A DNA stretch of 64,000 nt from SLDF01 sp964537925 (GCA_964537925.1 CAZICV010000001.1:310001-374000); one strand, 5' to 3'. Positions 24,244 through 32,508 are shown, numbered from the stretch's first letter. Translations and numbers: made by a program. The notes: generated by a model from the sequence alone, not told the origin.

Positions 24244-25251
24244 ATGCATACCGGAAAACGATATACGCCCGTTGAGTTCGTCCTGTGGACACGGCGGGCG
24301 GTCTATGCACTACTCCTGCTCGCTGCAGTACCCACCGTACTCTATGCCCTGGGCCTGACATTCCTGAGCCTGCCCTGGCAGCCCATCACCATCCTAGGTA
24401 CGGCCCTGGCCTTCATCGTCGGGTTCAAGAACAATGCCAGCTACGGGCGCATCTGGGAGGCCCGGCAGATCTACGGCGCTATCGTCAACGACAGCCGCAG
24501 TTTTGGCTACACCCTGCGCGACGCCCTGGGCGGTAAACAGTCGCCGGTCGTCCGGGAGATCTTCGAGCGCCATTTTGCCTGGCTTACCGCCCTGCGTTAC
24601 CAGTTGAGAGAGTCCCGTCCCTGGGAAAACATGCAGCAGAAAAGCAACGTGGAGTTCCTGGACTGCAGATATGAGATCCCGGAGCGGTCGGGCTCCGTGG
24701 AGGATGCACTCCGCCCCTACCTGCCGGAGTCCGAACTCACCTACGTGCTCTCCAAGAAAAACAGGGCGGCACAACTCACGGCCATGCAATCGGAAGCTGT
24801 GGCAACCTTGAAAGCCACAGGCGCTATCAACGACTTTCAGTGGCTCCGGCTCCAGCAATCCCTGGCCGCCTTCACCGAGAGCCAGGGCAAGGCCGAGCGG
24901 ATCAAAAACTTCCCCTATCCCCGCAATTTTGCTTCGATCGCCACTTACCTGCTGTTCATCTTCGTGATCCTCGCGCCTTTCGGCCTACTCCGCGAGTTTG
25001 ACCGGTTGGGCGACGGTACCCTACTCCAGGGCTATACGATTTGGTTCAACATACCGTTCACGGCCATTGTGACCTGGGCGTTTCATACACTGGACACCGT
25101 AGGTGAGAGCTCTGTCAACCCCTTCGAAGGCAGCGCCAATGATGTGCCGATCACCCAGATCAGCCGGACCATCGAGATCGATATGCGGGATATGCTGGAC
25201 GAAACGGCGCTGCCGCAACCAATCCAGCCCAGGAACAATATTGTGCTGTAA
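24244..25251 (+). CDS. Bestrophin-family anion channel
   Basis: 335 residues, the usual size of bacterial bestrophins (UPF0187). Typical features: SLPWQPITILGTALAFIVGFKNNASYGRIWEARQIYGAIVNDSRSF near the N-terminus (pore-lining helix and the conserved NxxxxRxWEAR segment), then FPYPRNFASIATYLLFIFVILAPFGLL and the late NPFEGSANDVPITQISRTIEIDM. Bestrophins are pentameric channels for Cl- and HCO3- in eukaryotes; bacterial ones may carry cations or anions. Lies between the antiporter and an LCIB-type carbonic anhydrase, which points to bicarbonate as the relevant ion here. Confidence 0.92.
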   Translation: MHTGKRYTPVEFVLWTRRAVYALLLLAAVPTVLYALGLTFLSLPWQPITILGTALAFIVGFKNNASYGRIWEARQIYGAIVNDSRSFGYTLRDALGGKQSPVVREIFERHFAWLTALRYQLRESRPWENMQQKSNVEFLDCRYEIPERSGSVEDALRPYLPESELTYVLSKKNRAAQLTAMQSEAVATLKATGAINDFQWLRLQQSLAAFTESQGKAERIKNFPYPRNFASIATYLLFIFVILAPFGLLREFDRLGDGTLLQGYTIWFNIPFTAIVTWAFHTLDTVGESSVNPFEGSANDVPITQISRTIEIDMRDMLDETALPQPIQPRNNIVL

Positions 25252-25304
25252 CGACCTTTCACTTCCGGGCGCCTGGTCCTGGATCCAAACCAAATACGTC
25301 ACCC

Positions 25305-26045
25305 ATGCTGAAAAGAGACAAACTGGCGATCATCCGCAACTGGTATCCCAACGCTATCACGACCATCGACTGTGTCAACCGCGTCATCGACTATTTTGAA
25401 GAGGAGCTGAGCATAGAGCCTTGCTCCGTTATGCTGGCGGACAGTATCTGCAGCGACGATGTCAACAGCATCCAGTATCCTGCCCGTGCCAGCGAATTCC
25501 TCGGTCCTTTCAAACTCGGAGGACTCGACGGGTTCCCGTTTGCCGGGCTCACGGGGATGGGAGCTTTTGCCAGTCATATCCCAGACAACGGAGCCGTTTT
25601 CATATACTATGGTCCGCATATCGGTGTCACCAGGTCCGGCGGGATCGGCGAAATCCATCGTATCGGACAAAGCAAAAACAGCGGTTGCTGCGGTGCGGCC
25701 AGAGCGGCCGTGAACAGGCTCGCAGAAGACAAGATCGTTCCGGGACGCATGGAAGACATGGATTACCAGATGCACACCATCGAGCAGATCGTGCTGGCAC
25801 AGCAGGAACGCATACTCTCTGCGGAGACACCGATCTACGAAGCGACCGAGACCATCTATGAAGCTATCGATAAGCGGATCAACGAGTTGGTGGCCCGTAC
25901 GCAATACAACTGCAAGTATATCCTGCTCATCGGTGCCATCCTGATCAACAGCGATGCAGATATGGGCTCCTTCACTTCCACCAGGCGGTTTGAGCTGATC
26001 GACCTGGCGACCGGGGCGAGAAAAGACCTGATGAGCTGGTTGTAA
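25305..26045 (+). CDS. LCIB-type carbonic anhydrase
   Basis: 246 residues. The pattern matches the LCIB/LCIC protein family of algae, now classed as unusual carbonic anhydrases. SICSDDVN (Cys49, Asp51/52), FPFAGLTGMGAFASHIPD, GPHIGVTRSGGIGEIHRIG (His105, Arg119) and SGCCGAA (Cys128/129) align with the algal zinc ligands Cys-His-Cys and the Asp-Arg dyad. The C-terminal helical part with EYxI/ITADLE-like segments also corresponds. No signal peptide: cytoplasmic. It would interconvert CO2 and HCO3-. The gene lies 53 nt after bestrophin, the channel family that partners LCIB in Chlamydomonas. Assigned by remembered family motifs, not by search. Confidence 0.82.
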   Translation: MLKRDKLAIIRNWYPNAITTIDCVNRVIDYFEEELSIEPCSVMLADSICSDDVNSIQYPARASEFLGPFKLGGLDGFPFAGLTGMGAFASHIPDNGAVFIYYGPHIGVTRSGGIGEIHRIGQSKNSGCCGAARAAVNRLAEDKIVPGRMEDMDYQMHTIEQIVLAQQERILSAETPIYEATETIYEAIDKRINELVARTQYNCKYILLIGAILINSDADMGSFTSTRRFELIDLATGARKDLMSWL

Positions 26046-26087
26046 GGAAAAAGCAAGACAAGTATCACGAAAACCATACATACTATC

Positions 26088-26552
26088 ATGCGTACGCTCC
26101 TGCTGATCTTACTGGTATTCCTCGGGCTGGGCGCACTCTTTGGCGGCGGGATGCTCATCCTGTCACCCTCGGGTGAGTTGATGGGCATGCCACTGTCCAT
26201 GCTGGATCATTCCCCATTCCACAGCTTCCTGCTACCCGGTATCATACTGTTTAGCGTCCTCGGCCTGGCGCCGGTAGGGATAGCCATTGCGCTGGTCAGA
26301 AGACCGGCCTCCTGGCTGGCTGAGCGACTCAATCTCTATAAAGACATGTATTGGGGCTGGACCTTCTGCATCTATATCGCCTTTGCACTCATCAGTTGGA
26401 TACAGGTACAGATGATCTTCCTCCAGGCTGTCCATTGGCTGCATACGTTCTATATGTTCTTTTCCTTAGCCATCTTGCTCGTCGCTTTATGGCCACAAGT
26501 CCGGGACTCGTACAAAAAAATTAAGGAGGACAGTGGCTACATGCCGCAGTGA
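26088..26552 (+). CDS. Small membrane protein, unknown
   Basis: 154 residues with four hydrophobic helices (about 4-26, 45-68, 85-108, 112-133) and a lysine-rich cytoplasmic tail (DSYKKIKEDSGYMPQ). I recognise no family. It follows the LCIB-type gene by 42 nt and overlaps or adjoins the next membrane gene, so it probably belongs to the same transcript. Its function could relate to the antiporter/bestrophin block but nothing in the sequence says so. Confidence 0.65.
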   Translation: MRTLLLILLVFLGLGALFGGGMLILSPSGELMGMPLSMLDHSPFHSFLLPGIILFSVLGLAPVGIAIALVRRPASWLAERLNLYKDMYWGWTFCIYIAFALISWIQVQMIFLQAVHWLHTFYMFFSLAILLVALWPQVRDSYKKIKEDSGYMPQ

Positions 26553-26602
26553 TCATATCCAGCCTGTACACCACCAGACAAACAGACCCGCCCCCACCCG
26601 CT

Positions 26603-27103
26603 ATGAACACAGATACCTTCCGAAAGTACTTCTTCAACTGTTTCCTGCTGATCCTGCCTGTCATGGCCTGGAACATTGCCCTGACCGACCAACTCCCTGC
26701 GACCTTCCGGCCGGCAGTATTCTGGAACGATATACCGCCTTACCTGGCTTACGGAGAACATATATCAAGGGCGCTGATCTTCCTGTTGAGCCTGCTCATG
26801 CCGCTGCAGATCAAAACGGAACTCCAGCGCACGGGGCTTGTACTGTATGCCGCCGGGCTGTTCTTGTACTGTGCATCCTGGATACCGCTGATCTATTTCC
26901 CGGATAGCCCCTGGAGTCTGAGTGTACCCGGTTTTATGGCGCCCGCCTGGACCCCTTTGTTCTGGCTTACGGGGATTGCGCTGGCAGGAGGCAGGTTTTA
27001 TTTCAGTCTGCCGTTCGCCCGTTTGATTTTCCTGCTGGTATCCGCAGTCTTCCTGGTATTTCACAATATGCATGCCTACATGATCTACCATAGAGTCCAC
27101 TGA
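26603..27103 (+). CDS. Small membrane protein, unknown
   Basis: 166 residues from ATG 26603 (MNTDTFRKYF); the frame is open further upstream but that part overlaps the previous gene and reads as low-complexity. Five hydrophobic segments (about 9-25, 50-70, 76-95, 108-128, 138-158). Contains a conserved-looking WNDIPPYLAYGEHISR loop. No family recognised. Last gene before a convergent terminator at 27186-27215. Confidence 0.6.
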   Translation: MNTDTFRKYFFNCFLLILPVMAWNIALTDQLPATFRPAVFWNDIPPYLAYGEHISRALIFLLSLLMPLQIKTELQRTGLVLYAAGLFLYCASWIPLIYFPDSPWSLSVPGFMAPAWTPLFWLTGIALAGGRFYFSLPFARLIFLLVSAVFLVFHNMHAYMIYHRVH

Positions 27104-27185
27104 GACCTGTGCACATGCCTGCCTGTGGAGCTGGGCGACTGGCGGCCGATCCGCGCCGATGTGCATCAATGTTTCCTCAACAGGT

Positions 27186-27215
27186 AAAGCCCCCGCGACG
27201 CGACGCAGGGGCTTT
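27186..27215. terminator. Bidirectional terminator
   Basis: AAAGCCCC / GGGGCTTT arms around a GC-rich loop, between the convergent genes ending at 27103 and 27255. The A and T ends allow function on both strands. Confidence 0.75.
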
Positions 27216-27254
27216 ATACATTCCGGAAAAACAACAGTTTGCTCTTTCTGGCCC

Positions 27255-27914
27255 TTACCCGCCAAACTGCTGCAGGAACACGGCCGGCCGGCCGGGGTTC
27301 ATACAGGTCAGATGTCCCATCGTGATGTAGTGACCGTCCTTGTTCTTGCCGGTGATCATGATGTTGTTCAGACCTGCGCTCAGTTGGCTCACAAAGTCTC
27401 CGCTGGTCACTTCTACACCCATTTCATGAGGTGTGCCTACGCGGGTAGCGATGATATTGCCCTTTCCGTTCTCGATCAGCAGTATGGTACCGATGGCCGG
27501 CGGCGGCAGCGTGATGGAGGCAGTGATATCCGTCAGCGGCCCCAGTGTGATATACGGTGGCATCGAGATACCGGCTGACTGCGGGGTACCGGTCGTATTC
27601 AGCAGGTGGATGGTCCGGCCAAAGGTGGGCTCTTTACCGTCATTCAGGCAGAACATCCACGGTGTGGTGAACGAAGAACCGTTTTCATACTCGCCTATGG
27701 CGACGTATTGCCCGTGTACGTTCAGCTCGCCGGAGCGCTTGCCTCCCTTCAGGTTGAGATTGTAAAATACATTGGTAGTCAGTGTACCTACGGCGTAGGT
27801 ACCGGTGGCACCTTCCACCACCGGCGGGATCACGGGTCCTACTCCGGCACGCGGAGGCCAGTCGATGTAGGGGTAGATGTTGACATTCTTTACGGGAACA
27901 GGAATCGGCTGCAT
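27255..27914 (-). CDS. Uncharacterised protein with DUF1842-like WPP..GVGPVIPP motif
   Basis: 219 residues, no signal peptide or membrane segment, rich in T, G and beta-branched residues, so probably an all-beta protein. YIDWPPRAGVGPVIPPVVEG near the N-terminus resembles a motif I associate with DUF1842-family proteins. The rest (LNLKGGKRSGELNVHGQYVAIGEYENG... NNIMITGKNKDGHYITMGHLTC) is unassigned. It is the last of three similar-sized minus-strand genes separated by sizeable gaps. Function unknown. Confidence 0.6.
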   Translation of the reverse strand: MQPIPVPVKNVNIYPYIDWPPRAGVGPVIPPVVEGATGTYAVGTLTTNVFYNLNLKGGKRSGELNVHGQYVAIGEYENGSSFTTPWMFCLNDGKEPTFGRTIHLLNTTGTPQSAGISMPPYITLGPLTDITASITLPPPAIGTILLIENGKGNIIATRVGTPHEMGVEVTSGDFVSQLSAGLNNIMITGKNKDGHYITMGHLTCMNPGRPAVFLQQFGG

Positions 27915-27967
27915 AGTTAAGATTGAGTTAGGTTAGAAAATACATTGAAAAAATCCGGAGCTGCGCG

Positions 27968-28351
27968 TCAAGGCAGTGGTATCACAGGTACATTTTCCAC
28001 GTGCACATTGGCATAGTGAAACCCACCAACGCCGTTCCAGGCATTGTCGATTGCCATGTGTGCCTCAAAAGGTATCTCCAGCGGCATAGGTCCGTCGGGG
28101 GTAATGATCCCCTTCAATCCCACCACCTGTGTGATACTGCCTAGGCCGGTCGCATAGATGGCACCCGTCACTGTACCTGAGTAGTTGCCGTTCTGCACTG
28201 CCTGGGTCACACGCACACTTCCGGTGACCTTGTGCTGAGATGGTACGACTACCAGGCTGAACGTGACGACCGGTGCGCCGGGCGTGCCGAAATTTCCGAT
28301 CGTTCCTTTGGCGAGATAAGCGCCCGCCATCACATCTGTGTTGCTTCCCAT
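27968..28351 (-). CDS. DUF1842-like protein
   Basis: 127 residues, no signal peptide. The alternation of beta strands with GAPVVTFSLVVVPSQHKVTGSVRVTQAVQNG and a closing IPFEAHMAIDNAWNGVGGFHYANVHV fits what I remember of DUF1842, a small bacterial family of unknown role. 53 nt separate it from the following minus-strand gene, so they may be cotranscribed. Its 313-nt upstream region is a diverged duplicate of the region upstream of the 28665-28985 gene. Confidence 0.65.
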   Translation of the reverse strand: MGSNTDVMAGAYLAKGTIGNFGTPGAPVVTFSLVVVPSQHKVTGSVRVTQAVQNGNYSGTVTGAIYATGLGSITQVVGLKGIITPDGPMPLEIPFEAHMAIDNAWNGVGGFHYANVHVENVPVIPLP

Positions 28352-28373
28352 AGTAGTAAAACTTGTTTTAGAT

Positions 28374-28580
28374 GATCCCTACTCTTGTGGCTTTTCGGGT
28401 TTCGCCGCCGGATACATAGCCTCACCCGGCAAAGGCCTGTTTTTTGAGGGCAGTGACAACTCTGCCAGATCTGCCTGACAAAACTCTTTCATCCCGGCTG
28501 AGCATAAAACGGGATAAATGACGGACTTGAAAAACACGCATTATTACCGGCTTTCAACCGGCGTACCGGTATTAATACCT
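28374..28580 (-). repeat. Upstream region, copy 1 of a duplicated leader
   Basis: Colinear similarity with 29008-29216. Shared blocks, read on the plus strand, are CCCTACTC, GGCTTTTCGG, CCGCCGG, CACCCGG-AA-GGCCTG followed by a T run, CTCTGCC, TGACAAAACTC and a terminal near-palindrome CCGGTATTAATACCTG (28565-28580). It lies directly upstream of the minus-strand DUF1842-like gene and spans the whole 313-nt gap together with unassigned sequence at 28581-28664. The GGCCTG-T-run block may be a terminator or attenuator for other-strand transcripts. Confidence 0.7.
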
Positions 28581-28664
28581 GCATCCGGCTATGACCGGGT
28601 CATACATGAAAAAGGCCACTCCGGGATGGAGCGGCCCTTACATGCTGAAGTGTGCTGACTTTAT

Positions 28665-28985
28665 TTACTTGACAAACAAGCCGGCAAAACCCGTAGCGCT
28701 GTTCAGGGTAGAGATACCCCCTGCAAGGTAAATGCCCGCAGAAGCACTCGTATCGGCAGAACAGCCTGCGGCGCCGATATACTGCCATCCGTAGGTATCG
28801 CTTGTCCATACCTGGAATACTGTTGTGGGACCTACATTGTCCTTGAAATGGTAGTGTATCGCTACCGGCAGCGATACACCGCCCATCGTAAATGTACCGG
28901 AGCCCTGACCATTCGCATTGTTGGCTTCCTTGATCTCCAGTTTTGCACCGAGCTGTGCACATGAATAAGTTCCGATTAAACCCAT
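28665..28985 (-). CDS. Small beta-rich protein, unknown
   Basis: 106 residues, G, T and S rich, without an obvious signal peptide. The opening LIGTYSCAQLGAKLEIKEAN and the alternation GSGTFTMGGVSLPVAIHYHF suggest a small beta-barrel, faintly reminiscent of avidin-type barrels, but I do not claim homology. It has two cysteines in the first and second halves (SCAQ, AGCSAD). Preceded by copy 2 of the duplicated leader, so it is probably co-regulated with the DUF1842-like gene downstream. Confidence 0.6.
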   Translation of the reverse strand: MGLIGTYSCAQLGAKLEIKEANNANGQGSGTFTMGGVSLPVAIHYHFKDNVGPTTVFQVWTSDTYGWQYIGAAGCSADTSASAGIYLAGGISTLNSATGFAGLFVK

Positions 28986-29007
28986 GACTTAAAGATTTTA
29001 AGGTGAT

Positions 29008-29216
29008 TCTTCCCTACTCGTTTTACGGCTTTTCGGTATCCTCCGCCGGGATGTAGCGCCCCACCCGGTAAGGCCTGTTTTTTGTGCAGTGGCAGCTCTG
29101 CCGATCGATATGACAAAACTCGCCAGGTACACCGTTGCATAACACAGGAAAAATAACGGATTAAAAAAACCATCACTATTGCCGACATCACCCCGGATAC
29201 ACAGGTATAAATACCT
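29008..29216 (-). repeat. Upstream region, copy 2 of a duplicated leader
   Basis: Second copy of the block described at 28374-28580, upstream of the 28665-28985 gene. It ends in the near-palindrome CAGGTATAAATACCTG (29201-29216). TGACAAAACTC (minus strand GAGTTTTG) is kept in both copies and is one mismatch from a -7 box. The rest of the 28986-29334 gap holds only the start region of the plus-strand lipoprotein gene. Confidence 0.7.
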
Positions 29217-29334
29217 GTTTTTAACACATATATGCCGGAAGTATTCATTCACTCGCCGGAGTTGTCATATTTTGTATTCACTCGCACTCATTCCCCTTTT
29301 TCATTTCATTCATCCCCTAAATCCAAATGGCTTT

Positions 29335-29844
29335 ATGAAAGCGCCTGTTTTGTTTCTTTTGCCAGTACTTGCACTCCTCGCACTTACAGGATGCCGCCTG
29401 AAAAAGTCTCCGGACGCCGGATCGCTCAGTTCAGCAGCTATCAAACGGGTACTCTACCCCGCCGACATTGCCAGGCTGGATATCCAGCGCTACGACAGCC
29501 TTTGCCGATATGTATTCCATGACACCGCAGCGGTCAGGGCATTTACCATCGGGGCGGAGGACCTGCTGATCGCATTGCAGTTGCAGACAGATGTACCTGC
29601 CTACGGTCATATCCGCGCCTACCTGGGATACACGGCGGACGGCCAGTTCAAGCTGTTCATCGTACCCGTCAAGGGCGCTGTACTGCACGATGAGGAGGGA
29701 GATGCAGGCCAGGATGTACTCCTGGACAAAAACGGCCAGCCCGTACACAACCCCGGAGAGCCGATATCCGCAGAGTACGTACTGGACCTCAATGCACCCT
29801 GTCCCAGTATCTGCGATTACCAGAGTCCGCTCATGTCCCGGTAA
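29335..29844 (+). CDS. Lipoprotein, unknown
   Basis: 169 residues from ATG 29335 (MKAPVLFLLPVLALLALTGC). The lipobox LALTGC marks a lipoprotein with Cys20. The mature part shows no family I know; it includes YTADGQFKLFIVPVKGAVL and a late Cys pair in APCPSICDYQSP. Longer frames upstream start in the divergent promoter region and are rejected. It is first in a run with the membrane protein, sensor kinase and response regulator, so it could be a sensor component on the periplasmic side. Confidence 0.7.
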   Translation: MKAPVLFLLPVLALLALTGCRLKKSPDAGSLSSAAIKRVLYPADIARLDIQRYDSLCRYVFHDTAAVRAFTIGAEDLLIALQLQTDVPAYGHIRAYLGYTADGQFKLFIVPVKGAVLHDEEGDAGQDVLLDKNGQPVHNPGEPISAEYVLDLNAPCPSICDYQSPLMSR

Positions 29845-29856
29845 ACCGAGCCGCCC

Positions 29857-30516
29857 GTGAGTACTGTCAATACGATCATCACGCTCTCGCACCTGCCCAT
29901 ATTGGTCGCAGCCCTGAGCGCAGCATGGCTGTACCGCAGCATGGGCAGCTCTTTGCGGGCCTTCTCCTGGTTTTTGTTCCTTTCGGGAGCAGTACAGTTC
30001 ATTTCGCTGGGACTCTGCTATGCCCGGCATAATAATATGCCCCTCCTGCACTTCTACGTGGCGGCTGGCGGTCTGCTGCTCATCCGGTTTTACAAGACCC
30101 TGCTAAGGGGTTTCATCAGCCCGCGCATCATGTGGGGTATCGGTACGGTCTTCCTGCTGCTGACTGCCGCTAACTCTGCCTTTCTGCAACCCATCTTCCG
30201 GTTCAACTCCAATGCCCTGGCCCTGGAGTCGATCATCGTCATCATACTGGCGCTGTTCACCTACATCTTTTTTCTCAACGACACGATGAAGCAGACCGGC
30301 GTACCGGACCGACGAAGCCTCACCTGGATCAACTCCGGGCTGTTCATCTACTACCTGTCCTGTCTACTGCTATTCTACTTCGGCGACACGATCCTCTTTC
30401 GGCTGTCCAGGGATCTCAGCAGGCTCACCTGGATCTTTCACGCTTTTTTCTCTACAGTCATGTACACCTGTTTTATCATCGGCCTATGGATGCGGTCCAG
30501 CACTCGGTCTTCATAG
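29857..30516 (+). CDS. Seven-helix membrane protein upstream of sensor kinase
   Basis: 219 residues from a GTG start at 29857 (MSTVNTIITLSHLPILVAAL), 12 nt after the lipoprotein stop. About seven hydrophobic helices (about 10-25, 33-50, 58-75, 86-105, 115-137, 150-172, 190-212). Its 3' end overlaps the sensor kinase gene by 31 nt. It resembles no family I can name, but its place right before a kinase with only one membrane helix suggests it is the membrane sensory module. Confidence 0.65.
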   Translation: MSTVNTIITLSHLPILVAALSAAWLYRSMGSSLRAFSWFLFLSGAVQFISLGLCYARHNNMPLLHFYVAAGGLLLIRFYKTLLRGFISPRIMWGIGTVFLLLTAANSAFLQPIFRFNSNALALESIIVIILALFTYIFFLNDTMKQTGVPDRRSLTWINSGLFIYYLSCLLLFYFGDTILFRLSRDLSRLTWIFHAFFSTVMYTCFIIGLWMRSSTRSS

Positions 30517-31310
30517 GGGCGCTGGTCTCCCTGCTGCTCATCATCTTCATCATCGGCGGAGGTGTGATCCTACTGTACCTGCACTTCCAGAAGAACCTGG
30601 TCACGCAGCGGCTCAGGCAGGAGACCCTGAAAAACATCCACCAGGGCGAACTGCTCGGCACCACTATACGTGCACAGGAGGAGGAGCGCCGGCGCATCGC
30701 CCAGGACCTGCACGACGAACTCGGCGCCGTACTGTCTATGATCCGGATGAACCTCGTGATGATGGAGCAGCACCACGACGGCACTGATGCAGACCTCACG
30801 CTGCGGCTCAGGAATGTACGCGAGCTATCAGAGACAGCGCTCAGCAGTGTGCGTGCCATCAGTCACCGGCTCATGCCGCCACAGTTGGCTGCCTTCGGCC
30901 TGATACAGACCCTGGAGTCCGTCGGCAGCAAGATCCATGCATCCGGCCAACTGCAGATCCGCCTCACCGTATCCGAAGCCGTACCTGAGCTGTCCTGGGA
31001 CCAGAGCATCGGTCTGTACCGCATCATCATGGAACTCATCAACAATACGATCAGGCACTCCGGGGCATGCCGTGTGCATATCCGCTTCAGCAGGCAGGAT
31101 GGCCGGATCGTATGCCGCTACACGGACGACGGCTGCGGTATCGATCCCGGCGCCCTCAAGAGAGGGATGGGCTATGCCAGTATCGAGGCGCGTGTCAATG
31201 CCCTGCAGGGCAGGTTCGAAGAAGGACTGCCACCGGGAGGACGGGGATACAGCGCTGCCGTATATATCCCTGTCGACACCGGGACCATAGCCGACAGGAC
31301 CGGACAGTGA
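30486..31310 (+). CDS. NarX-type sensor histidine kinase (HisKA_3)
   Basis: 274 residues: one N-terminal membrane helix (about 9-32), a short coiled linker, a HisKA_3 dimerisation domain with the phospho-acceptor His76 in RRRIAQDLHDELGAVLSM, and a C-terminal ATPase domain with N box ELINNTIRHSGA and G box TDDGCGIDPG...GMGYASIEARV. No extracellular sensor domain of its own. It partners with the NarL-type regulator 44 nt downstream. Confidence 0.93.
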   Translation: MDAVQHSVFIGALVSLLLIIFIIGGGVILLYLHFQKNLVTQRLRQETLKNIHQGELLGTTIRAQEEERRRIAQDLHDELGAVLSMIRMNLVMMEQHHDGTDADLTLRLRNVRELSETALSSVRAISHRLMPPQLAAFGLIQTLESVGSKIHASGQLQIRLTVSEAVPELSWDQSIGLYRIIMELINNTIRHSGACRVHIRFSRQDGRIVCRYTDDGCGIDPGALKRGMGYASIEARVNALQGRFEEGLPPGGRGYSAAVYIPVDTGTIADRTGQ

Positions 31311-31354
31311 CGGCAGGAATATTATGTATTTTTAACTGAACAGTATATCAGGAT

Positions 31355-32029
31355 ATGAGCGACCATACGATACTGCTGGGCCTGGTAGAAGACCAGCTAC
31401 TATTCCGGGAGGGTATGAAATCCATCCTCGGCAGCTGGCCCGATCTCGACGTGGTGTTCGAGTCGGCCGACGGCTACTCCGTGATCAGCCGGCTGGATAC
31501 CTGCGCCCCCCGTCCCGATGTGATCCTCGTAGACTTGTCCCTGCCACCACATGGCACACAGGAGTACAGCGGCCTGCACCTCACCCGGGACCTCACGGTG
31601 GCCTACCCTGCCATGAAGATCCTGATCCTCTCCGTACACGACGACGACAGCTTCATCAACCAGCTCATCGAGTCCGGCGCACATGGCTACCTAGTCAAGG
31701 ACTCTAATCCGCAGGAGGTATGCGACGCGATACGGGCCGTATACCACAAAGGGTCATATATCAATGAGCATACCCTCAAGGCGATCCAGCGCAATATGGG
31801 CCGCAAACCCCGGCCGCGCACCCGGGATATCGCCATCACCCGGCGCGAGGAGGAGATCCTGCAGCTCGTCTGCCAGCAGTACACGGCCGAGGAGATAGCC
31901 GCCCGGCTCTATCTCAGCATCAAGACGGTCAACTGGCACCGCAACAACCTGCTCCAGAAGACCGGCTCGCGCAATGTGACGGGACTGGTGCTCTACGCGG
32001 TGCGGAATCAAATTATTTCGGTGGTGTAG
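31355..32029 (+). CDS. NarL/FixJ-type response regulator
   Basis: 224 residues. Receiver domain with acidic pocket Glu12-Asp13 (LVEDQ), phospho-acceptor Asp60 in DVILVDLSLPP and Lys in YLVKDSNPQE. LuxR-type helix-turn-helix at about 158-215 (ITRREEEILQLVCQQYTAEEIAARLYLSIKTVNWHRNNLLQKTGSRN). Follows its kinase. Candidate targets by proximity are the three minus-strand genes whose leaders share a GGTAT(A/T)(A/T)ATACCTG near-palindrome. Confidence 0.94.
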   Translation: MSDHTILLGLVEDQLLFREGMKSILGSWPDLDVVFESADGYSVISRLDTCAPRPDVILVDLSLPPHGTQEYSGLHLTRDLTVAYPAMKILILSVHDDDSFINQLIESGAHGYLVKDSNPQEVCDAIRAVYHKGSYINEHTLKAIQRNMGRKPRPRTRDIAITRREEEILQLVCQQYTAEEIAARLYLSIKTVNWHRNNLLQKTGSRNVTGLVLYAVRNQIISVV

Positions 32030-32047
32030 GCGTCGCAGTAGCACACG

Positions 32048-32137
32048 GACGATTACTACCCGGCGCTTAAAGCCTTTCGCGACCGGATGGAAGCCATACG
32101 AAGCGGACAGCAAGGCAGTATCTTTGAGGGACCATGA
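32048..32137 (+). pseudogene. C-terminal remnant of a HEPN protein (nucleotidyltransferase partner)
   Basis: The frame running into the nucleotidyltransferase start encodes DDYYPALKAFRDRMEAIRSG and QQGSIFEG before a TGA that overlaps the next ATG. This looks like the tail of an HI0074-type HEPN protein, the usual partner gene directly upstream of minimal nucleotidyltransferases. An in-frame TAG lies just before it and no N-terminal part is visible, so the HEPN gene is deleted. Confidence 0.5.
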
Positions 32138-32457
32138 AATACGGGCTGAAACAATATACCATCGAGTCCATACAAGGCATCTTTGCGCGCTACCCGCAGG
32201 TAGAGACAGTCATCCTGTACGGCTCACGTGCCAAGGGCAATCACCGTCCCAACTCGGATATAGACCTCACACTCAAAGGCCAGGGTATTGACCTGTCCAC
32301 GCAGTTCAGGATCGAAACCGACCTCGATGACCTGTTGCTCCCTTACAAAATTGACCTGTCGATATTCCACCGTATTGAAAACCAGGAGCTCAGAGACCAT
32401 ATCCATCGCGTAGGAGCTGTCTTCTATGAGAGGGCCCGCGAGGATGCAGCACGATGA
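32134..32457 (+). CDS. Minimal nucleotidyltransferase (MntA-like antitoxin)
   Basis: 107 residues. The nucleotidyltransferase core is visible: VILYGSRAKGNHRPNSDIDLTL gives the GSx10DxD motif, and a third acidic residue follows in YKIDLSIFH. In HEPN-MNT modules this protein AMPylates and so neutralises the HEPN RNase toxin. Here the HEPN gene is reduced to a tail fragment, leaving an orphan antitoxin. It is separated from the response regulator by about 100 nt. Confidence 0.85.
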   Translation: MKYGLKQYTIESIQGIFARYPQVETVILYGSRAKGNHRPNSDIDLTLKGQGIDLSTQFRIETDLDDLLLPYKIDLSIFHRIENQELRDHIHRVGAVFYERAREDAAR

Positions 32458-32508
32458 GCCGACACGACGCCAGAGGTATAAAAGCATATTTTTTTGTATA
32501 CTTGAAAC

